Translations under genes and position numbers: made by a program | Shown: one piece after another, positions 1 to 14,700 of the stretch | Position numbering within the stretch: the stretch's first letter is position 1 | Layout: each line of letters opens with the position of its first letter | Notes under the pieces: generated by a model | Seen by the model: the letters and a program-made list of their open reading frames with translations, nothing else | What the model was told of the DNA's origin: nothing | Databases searched by the model: none | Source: Siphonodentalium dalli | Lineage: Eukaryota; Mollusca; Scaphopoda; Gadilida; Siphonodentaliidae | Assembly: GCA_032622095.1 (NCBI GenBank) | Contig: CP136064.1 | Coordinates: forward strand, 42,807,912 to 42,871,911 | Length of the DNA: 64,000 nt | Direction: 5' to 3'

Positions 1-1723
1 GGCCTAGAAGAAATTCCAAACCAATATTTTGACCTAAGTAGGAAGAAATGCAAATGTTGGTCTAAAACCACTAATTCCACATACATTAATGGTTGAAAAA
101 TCAGACTCAATTTCAAACCATTGTTGGTGTGAAATTTCCAACTAATATTGTTTCCAACTGGTGAAAACTTTGGCCATAGTTGGCGGGGGTCTCATGTCCC
201 CACATGCACCCATGTAAGTTCGGTAACGTAATGTACACCACAGCCCCATGAACCAAGAAACAATCTCCTGAAAACTTCATATGGGGTCTCAATGGGGGTG
301 GGGTCATCCGATTTGCCACAAAACCATAATAACATTTGTCACCCCACATATGCATATACTATGAAATTATAACATTTTCAAATTTCCAAATAACGTGACC
401 ACTTTCTCATTATGCAGAATGTCTTTATGCATGAGATCAGCAACGTTGCTACAGGTCGGTGGGTGCCTAATCCCACCCGACTTCGGTAATACATGTCAAC
501 AGTTGGAAATTTCACAAAGCTATGAATTGCCAAAATGGACTATAGGTTATTTACCGGACGCAATTCACTTGAACCAGCATGACTAATACTGTTCTGATTG
601 AGCTCAATCAACGCCGTTTAAACCGCCGCGTTCTCACGGGCGTAATCTTTGCAGCAAGAAAATATCAGTGTGCAATTTGACCTGATGTTTTCTTGCATAT
701 ATTTTCTTGCAGCTTCATGTGTACGCGCCCTATATGTCCTTAATTTGTTCACACCTGAATCTTTGTCAACATTAAAGATGTCATTTTTTTTAAATCGCTA
801 AGTAGCTATTTTTCAATTTGAGCCGAATTCTTTTTACTTTAAACATATTTTATTCGAGGCACCAGTTATTTAAAATTAGGTAACCCCTCTCCAGAATACA
901 AAGAATGAACGTACATTGTTATAAAATAACAAGATGGCGATAGTAGTGACGTACGTATATAGTGAGAAAATCGTGTTTGCATCCTGTCGAATAATATTCT
1001 CCAGCGTATGTCTAGTTAGCAAAGACGAAATATTAAAATATTACGAATCTATATATGCCTATATGTATATATGACGACATTTTGGGGATATATGAATAAA
1101 TACAACTCAGGGGTATAAGACTTGAAATTAGACTGCATGTGAACGAAATTAATCTGAATTGACGTCGTAAATTTTGTGACTGGCCAGATGTTGTTAGCCG
1201 TGACGGTTACGATTGAAGTTATCGATGTGTTGAGATATTAATGGTGGATCTGAGTTGTTGGATGTGGTGGTCCGAAGAGGATACAACAGGTAATAGTAAT
1301 GTTTGGTGTATGTTGAACGTTTGCAGTTGACTTCGTATTGCGGCTATTTAGTGACATGTGGTCACGAATCGAAGCGTTTTGTGACAGCCAACTACTAGGC
1401 AGCTAGAAAGGCATTTTATTTTTCTTAACCAATATGTGCAAATGATACGGGCCCCTGAATGGTTTTTATTCAAATTAGTGCTGGCTTAAATGTTTATCAC
1501 CTAGTGATATGCATAATCTGTTTCACCGCTTTATTCCCCTCAGCATCGAGACTATTCCAGAAATGGTTATATGTTGTGTTATTAGCCTGAGAGCGAGACA
1601 GAACACCACGTGCATAGAAGTTAATTAACAGAGAAAGCATGTTACTGGCTGTATGTATAGAACACCACGTGCCAACACAGTACACCAACCGTGTGTGTGA
1701 AAACATTGTTAGTTTAAAGAGGG
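1..1723. other. No recognisable gene; unassigned AT-rich DNA
   Basis: I see no gene, exon or named repeat here. Short open frames exist on both strands, but none resembles a known family. The word GAACACCACGTGC occurs twice, at about 1600 and 1659, which is a minor local duplication. Confidence 0.5.
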
Positions 1724-1969
1724 TCATAATTGATGGGGGACCACCCCACCCCCTCTGGCATCCGGCATCCGGCCTAAAATGGGGGGTGGCATCTGGAATA
1801 CTCCATAACAGAGGGTGGCATCCGGAATACTATTTATACCAATTTAACCCATTGTTGCCAAACGTTTATAGCTAAAACAACGCATTGGTAGTATCAAATG
1901 TGCAATTCATTCTACATATTATGACCATATATACTCAAAGAAAGAATGAGACGTGGGAGTGCTATGCAA

Positions 1970-2272
1970 CTAGTTGCTCCATTCCGTCTCCGTGTCACAG
2001 CATAAAAACCTTCCATGGGGGAATTCTGGGTCGGGTTTTAGCCTCTTCAATGATATTTTTGTTTTGAAATTCGCCACACCCAACGATGCAGCCCACTGAG
2101 TAACACCGTACTCATTGATGAGGAGGGTTTTTAGCTCCGATAATGAAATATTGGTTCCATTTGACAGAGACAAACAAAAAACTCCGCTGTTCCGGGCGGC
2201 GTGATGAAATGAATTCCATCCGGAACAATTAGTCCAAGAGATATTGGTCGACCTCTGTACCCCCCCCCCCAA
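1970..2272 (-). pseudogene. Possible ankyrin-like coding fragment inside the left part of the fold-back element
   Basis: A 100-residue open frame contains GWNSFHHAARNSG near residues 19-31 and AASLGVANF near residues 61-69. These resemble the G-x-x-x-LHxAA and AAxxGH cores of ankyrin repeats. The segment belongs to the stretch (about 1860-2225) that has no counterpart in the right half of the element, so it may have been captured or inserted. Only one or two degenerate repeats are visible and no splice context is clear. The resemblance could be chance. Confidence 0.3.
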
Positions 2273-3345
2273 GACTCGACTTCACCCCACTAATTTTCTT
2301 TCTTATTTCTCCTCTATTTTTTTTCTGTTGTTAACAAGAAGAAAAAGTGGCGTCCATCATGGCGGCCATTTTTTTTATATGCACCAGATATCTTTGATCA
2401 CCATTATAGTAAAGATGATATCACATGCGGTCTTGTTTCCGCTCGATTCGTTATGCTAATATACAACCATTACAAATTAGCCAAAAATCCGACACCAGAA
2501 TCCAATATGGCGGTCAAGATGGCCACCGAAATGTGAAAATATGCTATTGTTCTGACATTTCACCACCTTTCGATTGTCTCTGTGGGAAAATATTGGCATC
2601 TTGGCGTAAATTTATACATTTATCTTATAGAAGAGTCATTGGCGAACACAAGGCGACCATAATATACATTCATTGTGTGATATTTTTGTCCGATATCACG
2701 TTTTCCCAAATACCGGTATAATAGATCAAAGCCGAATAGACGCTAATAATGCGATGTAATGTTTCGAATCAATGAATGTTATTGCTATCATGACAACACC
2801 CATGCATATATATGTGCAGTAGATCATCGAGCTAGGATTCCTCTTATACCTGAGTTGAGGAATATTCTCACAAATCCAAGATGGCAGCCAAAATAGCCAC
2901 AGAAATAGAAAAATCGCTGACTTTAACATCAGTGAGCATTATTGTCACGACAACTCCATACTTGCTTACTATTGTGAGTTGGGAACACTTAGGCGAAGGA
3001 CTGTCATTGTACCATATCCAAATAAAAGTCTCCCAAATCCAAAATGACGCCCACAATGGCGGACAGATTTTTGAATAATCACCGAAATTCCCTCATATTC
3101 ACATCATTGAGCATTATTTTCGAGACAACTCCACCGATTCTTACAGTTGAGTTGGAAATACTGAGGTGAAGTAATTACCTTACATCTCATACAATAAATT
3201 GTTTTCCAAATCGAAGATGGCGGCCGAAATTTACTTTCTTACGATGGGCGTTATTGTTTCGCGATTTCTACCCACCATTACATGTTGATATGGAATATTG
3301 ATATGAAGTGTGTATTCAATTTGGCAATTGATACTCACAGTCAAG
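2231..3345. repeat. Left inner arm of the fold-back element
   Basis: This arm is an imperfect reverse complement of about 4030-5190. Matching landmarks include GGTCGACC plus AATATCTC near 2250/5175, the CACAATGAATGTATATTATG words near 2660/4740, and CTCACAGTCAAG near 3336/4050. It contains repeated ATCCAAGATGGC-type words at about 2500, 2875, 3040 and 3215. Confidence 0.75.
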
Positions 3346-4029
3346 TAGGCGGTCAAGAAGTGTGGGTATATTATGCATTATGGTCTTCTACGCCTTAGCA
3401 GAAAGGCATCCGTCAAATGTTAGGCTTTCGACATTCGAAGCCATAAACAGAAGTTTTCCGGGTACGTCAGTGCATTAGATGAGTATGTGATTTGATGAGC
3501 CATATATTGAGAAGTGGCTGTTTTGGGAAGATCACAAGGTGTACATGTTGTTAACCCCATTAGGTCACCAAAGCTGGAAATACGCAGATAGAGACCGGCA
3601 CCGGCATATGCATTGTTTGAAACATTCCGATTAGTGGGACCTTTCTACAAAGAAGTTTAGAAAACTGTGTTGGTGTGAGCGAGATAGATTAATCCGACGA
3701 AGAGACGGAAACTGGTCCAGATAATGCTGAATGTGGCAAATCAGAATAAACTTAGGTACTGTTGTTTTTATTCTTGGAAGTCAAAATATGACTATTCGGT
3801 GCACCTATATGCGGTTACGGCCATTATGGGCGCTTAGTCGAGAATGGATTTCGAAATGCCACATCGCGATTGTGAGTTTTCATCCTTCCAGAAGGCTACG
3901 ACTTATGTTGGAACTAATAGGTGGCTTATATTATGTACCGTTTTGTCCATTGAAATAATGACAAAAAGTTGAAATTAGTATGTGATAATATCGACTTCTT
4001 TTCAATTTCTGGCCGCCAGTTTGGTCGAC

Positions 4030-5190
4030 ATCTTGACTGTGAGAATTTGCCAAACTCAATTGAGTATTTCATACAAATTTTACATATGAACATGTAATTG
4101 TGGGCATAAATCGCGTAACAATAAGGTCCATCGTAAGAAAGTAAAGGAATGTGAGCTTGTTTTCAAATTTCGGTCGCCATTTTGGCCGCCATCTTCAATT
4201 TGGAAATGAGTTTCTTGCATGAGATGCAAGGTAATTACTTCACCTCAGTATTTGCAACTCAACTGTCAGCATGTGCCCAGTCGTCTCGAAAATAATGCCC
4301 AATTATGTAGAAATGAGGGAATTTCCGTGATTTTTCAAAATATTTCGGCCATTGTGGGCGCCATTTTATATTTTGGGGGACTTTTATTTGGATATGATAT
4401 AAGGACAGTTCTTCGCCTAAGTGTTCCCAACTCACAATAGTAAACAGGTGTGGATTTATCGTGACAATAACGCTCACTGATGTTAAAATCGGGGATTTTC
4501 TATTTCTGGTGGCCATTTTGGCCGCCATCTTGGATTTGGGTGAATATTCCTCAACTCAGGTATAAGAAGAATCCTAGCTCGAGTATCTACTGCACATATA
4601 TATGCATGGGTGTTGTTATAATAGCAATAACATTCATTGATTCGAAACATTGCATCGCGTTATTAGCGTCGATTCGGCTTTGACCTATTATATCGGCATT
4701 TGGGAAAACGTGATATCGGACAAAAATATCACACAATGAATGTATATTATGGTCGCCTTGTGTTTGCTAATGACTCTTATATACGATAAATGTATAAATT
4801 CATGTCAAGATGCCAATATTTTCCCACAGAGATAAACGAATGGTTGTGAAATGTCAGAAAAATAGCATATTTTCACATTTCGGCGGCCATCTTTGCCGCC
4901 ATATTGGATTCTGGTGTCGGTTTTGTGGCTAATTTGTAAGGGTTGTATATTAGCATAACGAATCGAGCGGAAACAAGACCGCATGTGATATCATCTTTAC
5001 TATAACGGCGATCAAAGAGACCTGGTGCATATCACAAAAATGGACGCCATGATGGACGCCCTCTTGTCTCTGCGGCCATTTTTTTTTCTGGTTAACAACC
5101 GAAAATATTAGAGGAGACATTAAGAAAGAAAATTAGTGGGGTGAAGTTGAGTCCTGGGGGGTGCAGGGGTCGACCAATATCTCCTGGACT
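4030..5190. repeat. Right inner arm of the fold-back element
   Basis: This arm is the reverse-complement partner of about 2231-3345. The complementary GCCGCCATCTTGGAT-type words recur near 4185, 4350, 4520 and 4890. Homology to the left arm stops just beyond TGGACTA near 5194, so the outer parts of the element are asymmetric. Confidence 0.75.
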
Positions 5191-5713
5191 AGATGCCTGA
5201 AATTTGAGCGCCATGTTTCCTAAGTTAGATTTTCAAGGTCGCAAGTCGAAGTCTCGAAAGCGATCGAGCTATCTCTCGTACTATACATTTTGCGTTCTCC
5301 GTCTACACTAATTGTTGTCATTGTTTCTATTGGCGCGGGACTATTGTGAAATTCCGTCGTTCGACGGGTAGGAAAATTAAATATGTGACAACCATAGTTT
5401 ATTTTGAATGCAAAAAACAACACTAAATAATATCTGTCATTGTAATTTCGGCATCCGGAATACGAAATATACAGGTTTCGGCATCCGGCGTACTGACACT
5501 CGGCATCCGGAATACTCTATATTAACCCCGGAATCCGGCGTACGAAAAGGGGGTGGTCCCCCTCATAATTCTAGTTTAAATCTTAAAGGGGCTATATACA
5601 GTTATAAATTTAAAGGGGCCATATACAGGTATGAATTTGAAGAGGGCGAGGTATTTTAAATAAAGGAATTTTACGAGATGAGAATTTTGTGTGTTGGTGC
5701 ATGCTCCTGTTTC

Positions 5714-8700
5714 AACTGATTGTATATATCTGTAAGGTTTTATTTGTTGTTATGTATAACTGATTGTATATATCTGTAAGGTTTTATTTGTTGTTATTTA
5801 TAACTGATTGTATATATCTGTAAGGTTTTATTTGTTGTTATGTACAACTGATTGTATATATCTGTAAGGTTTTATTTGTTGTTATTTATAACTGATTGTA
5901 TATATCTGTAAGGTTTTATTTGTTGTTATGTACAACTGATTGTATATATCTGTAAGGTTTTATTTGTTGTTATTTATAACTGATTGTATATATCTGTAAG
6001 GTTTTATTTGTTGTTATGTACAACTGATTGTATATATCTGTAAGGTTTTATTTGTTGTTATTTATAACTGATTGTATATATCTGTAAGGTTTTATTTGTT
6101 GTTATGTACAACTGATTGTATATATCTGTAAGGTTTTATTTGTTTTTATGTACAACTGATTGTATATATCTGTAAGGTTTTATTTGTTGTTATGTACAAC
6201 TAAATGTATATATCTGTAAGGTTTCATTTGTTGTTATGTATAACTGATTGTATATATCTGTAAGGTTTTATTTGTTGTTATGTACAACTGATTGTATATA
6301 TCTGTAAGGTTTTATTTGTTGTTATTTATAACTGATTGTATATATCTGTAAGGTTTTATTTGTTGTTATGTACAACTGATTGTATATATCTGTAAGGTTT
6401 TATTTGTTGTTATTTATAACTGATTGTATATATCTGTAAGGTTTTATTTGTTGTTATGTACAACTGATTGTATATATCTGTAAGGTTTTATTTGTTGTTA
6501 TTTATAACTGATTGTATATATCTGTAAGGTTTTATTTGTTGTTATGTACAACTGATTGTATATATCTGTAAGGTTTTATTTGTTGTTATGTACAACTGAT
6601 TGTATATATCTGTAAAGTTTTATTTGTTGTTATGTACAACTGATTGTATATATCTGTAAGGTTTTATTTGTTGTTATGTACAACTGATTGTATATATCTG
6701 TAAGGTTTTATTTGTTGTTATGTACAACTGATTGTATATATCTGTAAGGTTTTATTTGTTGTTATGTACAACTGATTGTATTTATCTGTAAGGTTTTATT
6801 TGTTATGTACAACTGATTGTATATATCTGTAAGGTTTTATTTGTTGTTATGTACAACTGATTGTATTTATCTGTAAGGTTTTATTTGTTATGTACAACTG
6901 ATTGTATATATCTGTAAGGTTTTATTTGTTGTTATGTACAACTGATTGTATTTATCTGTAAGGTTTTATTTGTTATGTACAACTGATTGTATATATCTGT
7001 AAGGTTTTATTTGTTGTTATGTACAACTGATTGTATATATCTGTAAGGTTTTATTTGTTGTTATGTATAACTGATTGTATATATCTGTAAGGTTTTATTT
7101 GTTGTTATGTACAACTGATCGTATATATCTGTAAGGTTTTATTTGTTGTTATGTACAACTGATCGTATATATCTAAGGTTTTATTTGTTGTTATGTATAA
7201 CTGATTGTATATATCTGTAAGGTTTTATTTGTTGTTATGTACAACTGATTGTATATATCTGTAAGGTTTTATTTGTTGTTATGTACAACTGATTGTATAT
7301 ATCTGTAAGGTTTTATTTGTTGTTATGTACAACTGATTGTATATATCTGTAAGGTTTTATTTGTTGTTATGTACAACTGATTGTATATATCTGTAAGGTT
7401 TTATTTGTTGTTATGTATAACTGATTGTATATATCTGTAAGGTTTTATTTGTTGTTATGTACAACTGATTGTATATATCTGTAAGGTTTTATTTGTTGTT
7501 ATGTACAACTGATCGTATATATCTGTAAGGTTTTATTTGTTGTTATGTACAACTGATCGTATATATCTAAGGTTTTATTTGTTGTTATGTACAACTGATT
7601 GTATATATCTGTAAGGTTTTATTTGTTGTTATGTACAACTGATTGTATATATCTGTAAGGTTTTATTTGTTGTTATGTACAACTGATTGTATATATCTGT
7701 AAGGTTTTATTTGTTGTTATGTATAACTGATTGTATATATCTGTAAGGTTTTATTAGTTGTTATGTACAACTGATTGTATATATCTGTAAGGTTTTATTA
7801 GTTGTTATGTACAACTGATTGTATTTATCTGTAAGGTTTTATTTGTTGTTATGTATAACTGATTGTATATATCTGTAAGGTTTTATTTGTTGTTATGTAC
7901 AACTGATTGTATATATCTGTAAGGTTTTATTTGTTGTTATGTACAACTGATCGTATATATCTGTAAGGTTTTATTTGTTGTTATGTACAACTGATCGTAT
8001 ATATCTAAGGTTTTATTTGTTGTTATGTACAACTGATTGTATATATCTGTAAGGTTTTATTAGTTGTTATGTACAACTGATTGTATATATCTGTAAGGTT
8101 TTATTAGTTGTTATGTACAACTGATTGTATATATCTGTAAGGTTTTATTTGTTGTTATGTATAACTGATTGTATATATCTGTAAGGTTTTATTTGTTGTT
8201 ATGTACAACTGATTGTATATATCTGTAAGGTTATATTTGTTGTTATGTACAACTGATTGTATATATCTGTAAGGTTTTATTTGTTGTTATGTACAACTGA
8301 TTGTATATATCTGTAAGGTTTTATTTGTTGTTATGTACAACTGATCGTATATATCTAAGGTTTTATTTGTTGTTATGTACAACTGATTGTATATATCTGT
8401 AAGGTTTTATTAGTTGTTATGTACAACTGATTGTATATATCTGTAAGGTTTTATTAGTTGTTATGTACAACTGATTGTATATATCTGTAAGGTTTTATTT
8501 GTTGTTATGTACAACTGATTGTATATATCTGTAAGGTTTTATTAGTTGTTATGTACAACTGATTGTATATATCTGTAAGGTTTTATTAGTTGTTATGTAT
8601 AACTGATTGTATATATCTGTAAGGTTTTATTTGTTGTTATGTACAACTGATTGTATATATCTGTAAGGTTTTATTTGTTGTTATGTATAACTGATTGTAT

Positions 8701-11700
8701 ATATCTGTAAGGTTTTATTAGTTGTTATGTACAACTGATTGTATATATCTGTAAGGTTTTACTAGTTGTTATGTACAACTGATTGTATTTATCTGTAAGG
8801 TTTTATTTGTTGTTATGTATAACTGATTGTATATATCTGTAAGGTTTTATTTGTTGTTATGTACAACTGATTGTATATATCTGTAAGGTTTTATTTGTTG
8901 TTATGTACAACTGATCGTATATATCTGTAAGGTTTTATTTGTTGTTATGTACAACTGATCGTATATATCTGTAAGGTTTTATTTGTTGTTATGTACAACT
9001 GATTGTATATATATCTAAGGTTTTATTTGTTGTTATGTACAACTGATTGTATATATCTGTAAGGTTTTATTTGTTGTTATGTACAACTGATTGTATATAT
9101 CTGTAAGGTTTTATTTGTTGTTATGTTCAACTGATTGTATATATCTGTAAGGTTTTATTTGTTGTTATGTATAACTGATTGTATATATCTGTAAGGTTTT
9201 ATTAGTTGTTATGTACAACTGATTGTATATATCTGTAAGGTTTTATTAGTTGTTATGTACAACTGATTGTATTTATCTGTAAGGTTTTATTTGTTGTTAT
9301 GTATAACTGATTGTATATATCTGTAAGGTTTTATTTGTTGTTATGTACAACTGATTGTATATATCTGTAAGGTTTTATTAGTTGTTATGTACAACTGATT
9401 GTATTTATATGTAAGGTTTTATTTGTTGTTATGTACAACTGATTGTATATATCTGTAAGGTTTTATTTGTTGTTATGTACAACTGATTGTATATATCTGT
9501 AAGGTTTTATTTGTTGTTATGTACAACTGATTGTATATATCTGTAAGGTTTTATTTGTTTTTATGTACAACTGATTGTATATATCTGTAAGGTTTTATTT
9601 GTTGTTATGTACAACTGATTGTATATATCTGTAAGGTTTTATTTGTTTTTATGTACAACTGATTGTATATATCTGTAAGGTTTTATTTGTTGTTATGTAC
9701 AACTGATTGTATATATATCTGTAAGGTTTTATTAGTTGTTATGTACAACTGATTGTATATATCTGTAAGGTTTTATTTGTTTTTATGTACAACTGATTGT
9801 ATATATCTGTAAGGTTTTATTTGTTGTTATGTACAACTGATTGTATATATCTGTAAGGTTTTATTTGTTGTTATGTACAACTGATTGTATATATCTGTAA
9901 GGTTTTATTTGTTGTTATGTATAACTGATTGTATATATCTGTAAGGTTTTATTTGTTGTTATGTATAACTGATTGTATATATCTGTAAGGTTTTATTAGT
10001 TGTTATGTACAACTGATTGTATATATCTGTAAGGTTTTATTTGTTGTTATGTACAACTGATTGTATATATCTGTAAGGTTTTATTAGTTGTTATGTACAA
10101 CTGATTGTATATATCTGTAAGGTTTTATTTGTTGTTATGTACAACTGATTGTATATATCTGTAAGGTTTTATTAGTTGTTATGTACAACTGATTGTATAT
10201 ATCTGTAAGGTTTTATTAGTTGTTATGTACAACTGATTGTATATATCTGTAAGGTTTTATTAGTTGTTATGTACAACTGATTGTATATATCTGTAAGGTT
10301 TTATTAGTTGTTATGTACAACTGATTGTATATATCTGTAAGGTTTTATTTGTTGTTATGTACAACTGATTGTATATATCTGTAAGGTTTTATTTGTTGTT
10401 ATGTACAACTGATTGTATATATCTGTAAGGTTTTATTAGTTGTTATGTACAACTGATTGTATATATCTGTAAGGTTTTATTTGTTGTTATGTACAACTGA
10501 TTGTATATATCTGTAAGGTTTTATTAGTTGTTATGTACAACTGATTGTATATATCTGTAAGGTTTTATTTGTTGTTATGTACAACTGATTGTATATATCT
10601 GTAAGGTTTTATTTGTTGTTATGTACAACTGATTGTATATATCTGTAAGGTTTTATTTGTTGTTATGTACAACTGATTGTATATATCTGTAAGGTTTTAT
10701 TTGTTGTTATGTACAACTGATTGTATATATCTGTAAGGTTTTATTTGTTGTTATGTACAACTGATTCTATATATCTGTAAGGTTTTATTTGTTGTTATGT
10801 ACAACTGATTGTATATATATGTAAGGTTTTATTTGTTGTTATGTACAACTGATTGTATATATCTGTAGGTTTTATTTGTTGTTATGTACAACTGATTGTA
10901 TATATATGTAAGGTTTTATTTGTTGTTATGTACAACTGATTGTATATATATGTAAGGTTTTATTAGTTGTTATGTACAACTGATTGTATTTATATGTAAG
11001 GTTTTATTTGTTGTTATGTACAACTAATTGTATATATCTGTAAGGTTTTATTTGTTGTTATGTACAACTGATTGTATATATCTGTAAGGTTTTATTTGTT
11101 GTTATGTACAACTGATTGTATATATCTGTAAGGTTTTATTTGTTGTTATGTATAACTGATTGTATATATCTGTAAGGTTTTATTTGTTGTTATGTACAAC
11201 TGATTGTATATATATGTAAGGTTTTATTTGTTGTTATGTACAACTGATTGTATATATATGTAAGGTTTTATTAGTTGTTATGTACAACTGATTGTATTTA
11301 TATGTAAGGTTTTATTTGTTGTTATGTACAACTGATTGTATATATCTGTAAGGTTTTATTTGTTGTTATGTATAACTGATTGTATATATATGTAAGGTTT
11401 TATTAGTTGTTATGTATAACTGATTGTATATATCTGTAAGGTTTTATTTGTTGTTATGTACAACTGATTGTATATATCTGTAAGGTTTTATTTGTTGTTA
11501 TGAACAACTGATTGTATATATCTGTAAGGTTTTATTAGTTGTTATGTATAACTGATTGTATATATATGTAAGGTTTTATTTGTTGTTATGTATAACTGAT
11601 TGTATATATATGTAAGGTTTTATTAGTTGTTATGTATAACTGATTGTATATATCTGTAAGGTTTTATTTGTTGTTATGTACAACTGATTGTATATATCTG

Positions 11701-14700
11701 TAAGGTTTTATTTGTTGTTATGTACAACTGATTGTATATATCTGTAAGGTTTTATTTGTTGTTATGTACAACTGATTGTATATATATCTGTAATGTTATA
11801 TTTGTTGTTATGTAGAACTGATTGTATATATCTGTAAGGTTTTATTTGTTGTTATGTACAACTGATTGTATATATCTGTAAGGTTTTATTTGTTGTTATG
11901 TACAACTGATTGTATATATCTGTAAGGTTGTATTTGTTGTTATGTACAACTGATTGTATATATATCTGTAATGTTATATTTGTTGTTATGTAGAACTGAT
12001 TGTATATATCTGTAAGGTTTTATTTGTTGTTATGTACAACTGATTGTATATATCTGTAAGGTTGTATTTGTTGTTATGTACAACTGATTGTATATATATC
12101 TGTAATGTTATATTTGTTGTTATGTAGAACTGATTGTATATATCTGTAAGGTTTTATTTGTTGTTATGTACAACTGATTGTATATATCTGTAAGGTTTTA
12201 TTTGTTGTTATGTACAACTGATTGTATATATCTGTAAGGTTTTATTTGTTGTTATGTACAACTGATTGTATATATCTGTAAGGTTGTATTTGTTGTTATG
12301 TACAACTGATTGTATATATATCTGTAATGTTATATTTGTTGTTATGTAGAACTGATTGTATATATCTGTAAGGTTTTATTTGTTGTTATGTACAACTGAT
12401 TGTATATATCTGTAAGGTTTTATTTGTTGTTATGTACAACTGATTGTATATATCTGTAAGGTTTTATTTGTTGTTATGTATAACTGATGTTTATATATCT
12501 GTAAGGTTTTATTTGTTGTTATGTACAACTGATTGTATATATCTGTAAGGTTTTATTTGTTGTTATGTACAACTGATTGTATATATCTGTAAGGTTTTAT
12601 TTGTTGTTATGTACAACTGATTGTATATATCTGTAAGGTTTTATTTGTTGTTATGTATAACTGATTGTATATATCTGTAAGGTTTTATTTGTTGTTATGT
12701 ACAACTGATTGTATATATCTGTAAGGTTTTATTTGTTGTTATGTACAACTGATTGTATATATATCTGTAATGTTATATTTGTTGTTATGTAGAACTGATT
12801 GTATATATCTGTAAGGTTTTATTTGTTGTTATGTACAACTGATTGTATATATCTGTAAGGTTTTATTTGTTGTTATGTATAACTGATTGTATATATCTGT
12901 AAGGTTTTATTTGTTGTTATGTACAACTGATTGTATATATCTGTAAGGTTTTATTTGTTGTTATGTACAACTGATTGTATATATCTGTAAGGTTTTATTT
13001 GTTGTTATGTACAACTGATTGTATATATCTGTAAGGTTTTATTTGTTGTTATGTAGAACTGATTGTATATATCTGTAAGGTTGTATTTGTTGTTATGTAC
13101 AACTGATTGTATATATATCTGTAATGTTATATTTGTTGTTATGTAGAACTGATTGTATATATCTGTAAGGTTTTATTTGTTGTTATGTACAACTGATTGT
13201 ATATATATCTGTAATGTTATATTTGTTGTTATGTAGAACTGATTGTATATATCTGTAAGGTTTTATTTGTTGTTATGTACAACTGATTGTATATATATCT
13301 GTAAGGTTTTATTTGTTGTTATGTACAACTGATTGTATATATCTGTAAGGTTTTATTTGTTGTTATGTGCAACTGATTGTATATATCTGTAAGGTTTTAT
13401 TTGTTGTTATGTACAACTGATTGTATATATCTGTAAGGTTTTATTTGTTGTTATGTACAACTGATTGTATATATATCTGTAATGTTATATTTGTTGTTAT
13501 GTAGAACTGATTGTATATATCTGTAAGGTTTTATTTGTTGTTATGTATAACTGATTGTATATATCTGTAAGGTTTTATTTGTTTTTATGTACAACTGATT
13601 GTATATATCTGTAAGGTTTTATTTGTTGTTATGTACAACTGATTGTATATATCTGTAAGGTTTTATTTGTTGTTATGTATAACTGATTGTATATATCTGT
13701 AAGGTTTTATTTGTTGTTATGTATAACTGATTGTATATATCTGTAAGGTTTTATTTGTTGTTATGTATAACTGATTGTATATATCTGTAAGGTTTTATTT
13801 GTTGTTATGTATAACTGATTGTATATATCTGTAAGGTTTTATTTGTTGTTATGTAGAACTGATTGTATATATCTGTAAGGTTTTATTTGTTGTTATGTAT
13901 AACTGATTGTATATATCTGTAAGGTTTTATTTGTTGTTATGTACAACTGATTGTATATATCTGTAAGGTTTTATTTGTTTTTATGTACAACTGATTGTAT
14001 ATATCTGTAAGGTTTTATTTGTTGTTATGTACAACTGATTGTATATATCTGTAAGGTTTTATTTGTTGTTATGTATAACTGATTGTATATATCTGTAAGG
14101 TTTTATTTGTTGTTATGTATAACTGATTGTATATATCTGTAAGGTTTTATTTGTTGTTATGTATAACTGATTGTATATATCTGTAAGGTTTTATTTGTTG
14201 TTATGTATAACTGATTGTATATATCTGTAAGGTTTTATTTGTTGTTATGTAGAACTGATTGTATATATCTGTAAGGTTTTATTTGTTGTTATGTATAACT
14301 GATTGTATATATCTGTAAGGTTTTATTTGTTGTTATGTATAACTGATTGTATATATCTGTAAGGTTTTATTTGTTGTTATGTATAACTGATTGTATATAT
14401 CTGTAAGGTTTTATTTGTTGTTATGTACAACTGATTGTATATATCTGTAAGGTTTTATTTGTTTTTATGTACAACTGATTGTATATATCTGTAAGGTTTT
14501 ATTTGTTGTTATGTACAACTGATTGTATTTATCTGTAAGGTTTTATTTGTTGTTATGTACAACTGATTGTATTTATCTGTAAGGTTTTATTTGTTGTTAT
14601 GTACAACTGATTGTATATATCTGTAAGGTTTTATTTGTTGTTATGTACAGTATATATCTGTAAGGTTTTATTTGTTATGTACAGTATATATCTGTAAGGT

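Larger units (their letters stand above)
1732..5562. mobile_element. Fold-back type DNA element, about 3.8 kb
   Basis: The outer tips form a short inverted repeat: GGGGGACCACCCC at about 1736 and its complement ending at 5562. The octamer TCATAATT lies immediately outside both ends (1724-1731 and 5563-5570), with three extra bases (GAT) on the left, so an 8-bp target-site duplication is likely. Inner arms of about 1.1 kb, roughly 2231-3345 and 4030-5190, are imperfect reverse complements. Each arm carries a degenerate internal repeat built around AAGATGGCGGCCAAAATGGC-like words, spaced about 130-180 bp apart. A loop of about 680 bp lies between them. Subterminal GGCATCCGGAATAC motifs occur in the same orientation at both ends, at about 1770-1830 and 5450-5540. 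No transposase was recognised, so the copy looks non-autonomous. The superfamily is undetermined; 8-bp duplications are known in hAT and P-type elements. Confidence 0.7.

Noticed and set aside
113-586. Two short frames at the left edge
   Set aside because: No homology, low complexity words (ATTTCCAA) and no splice context.
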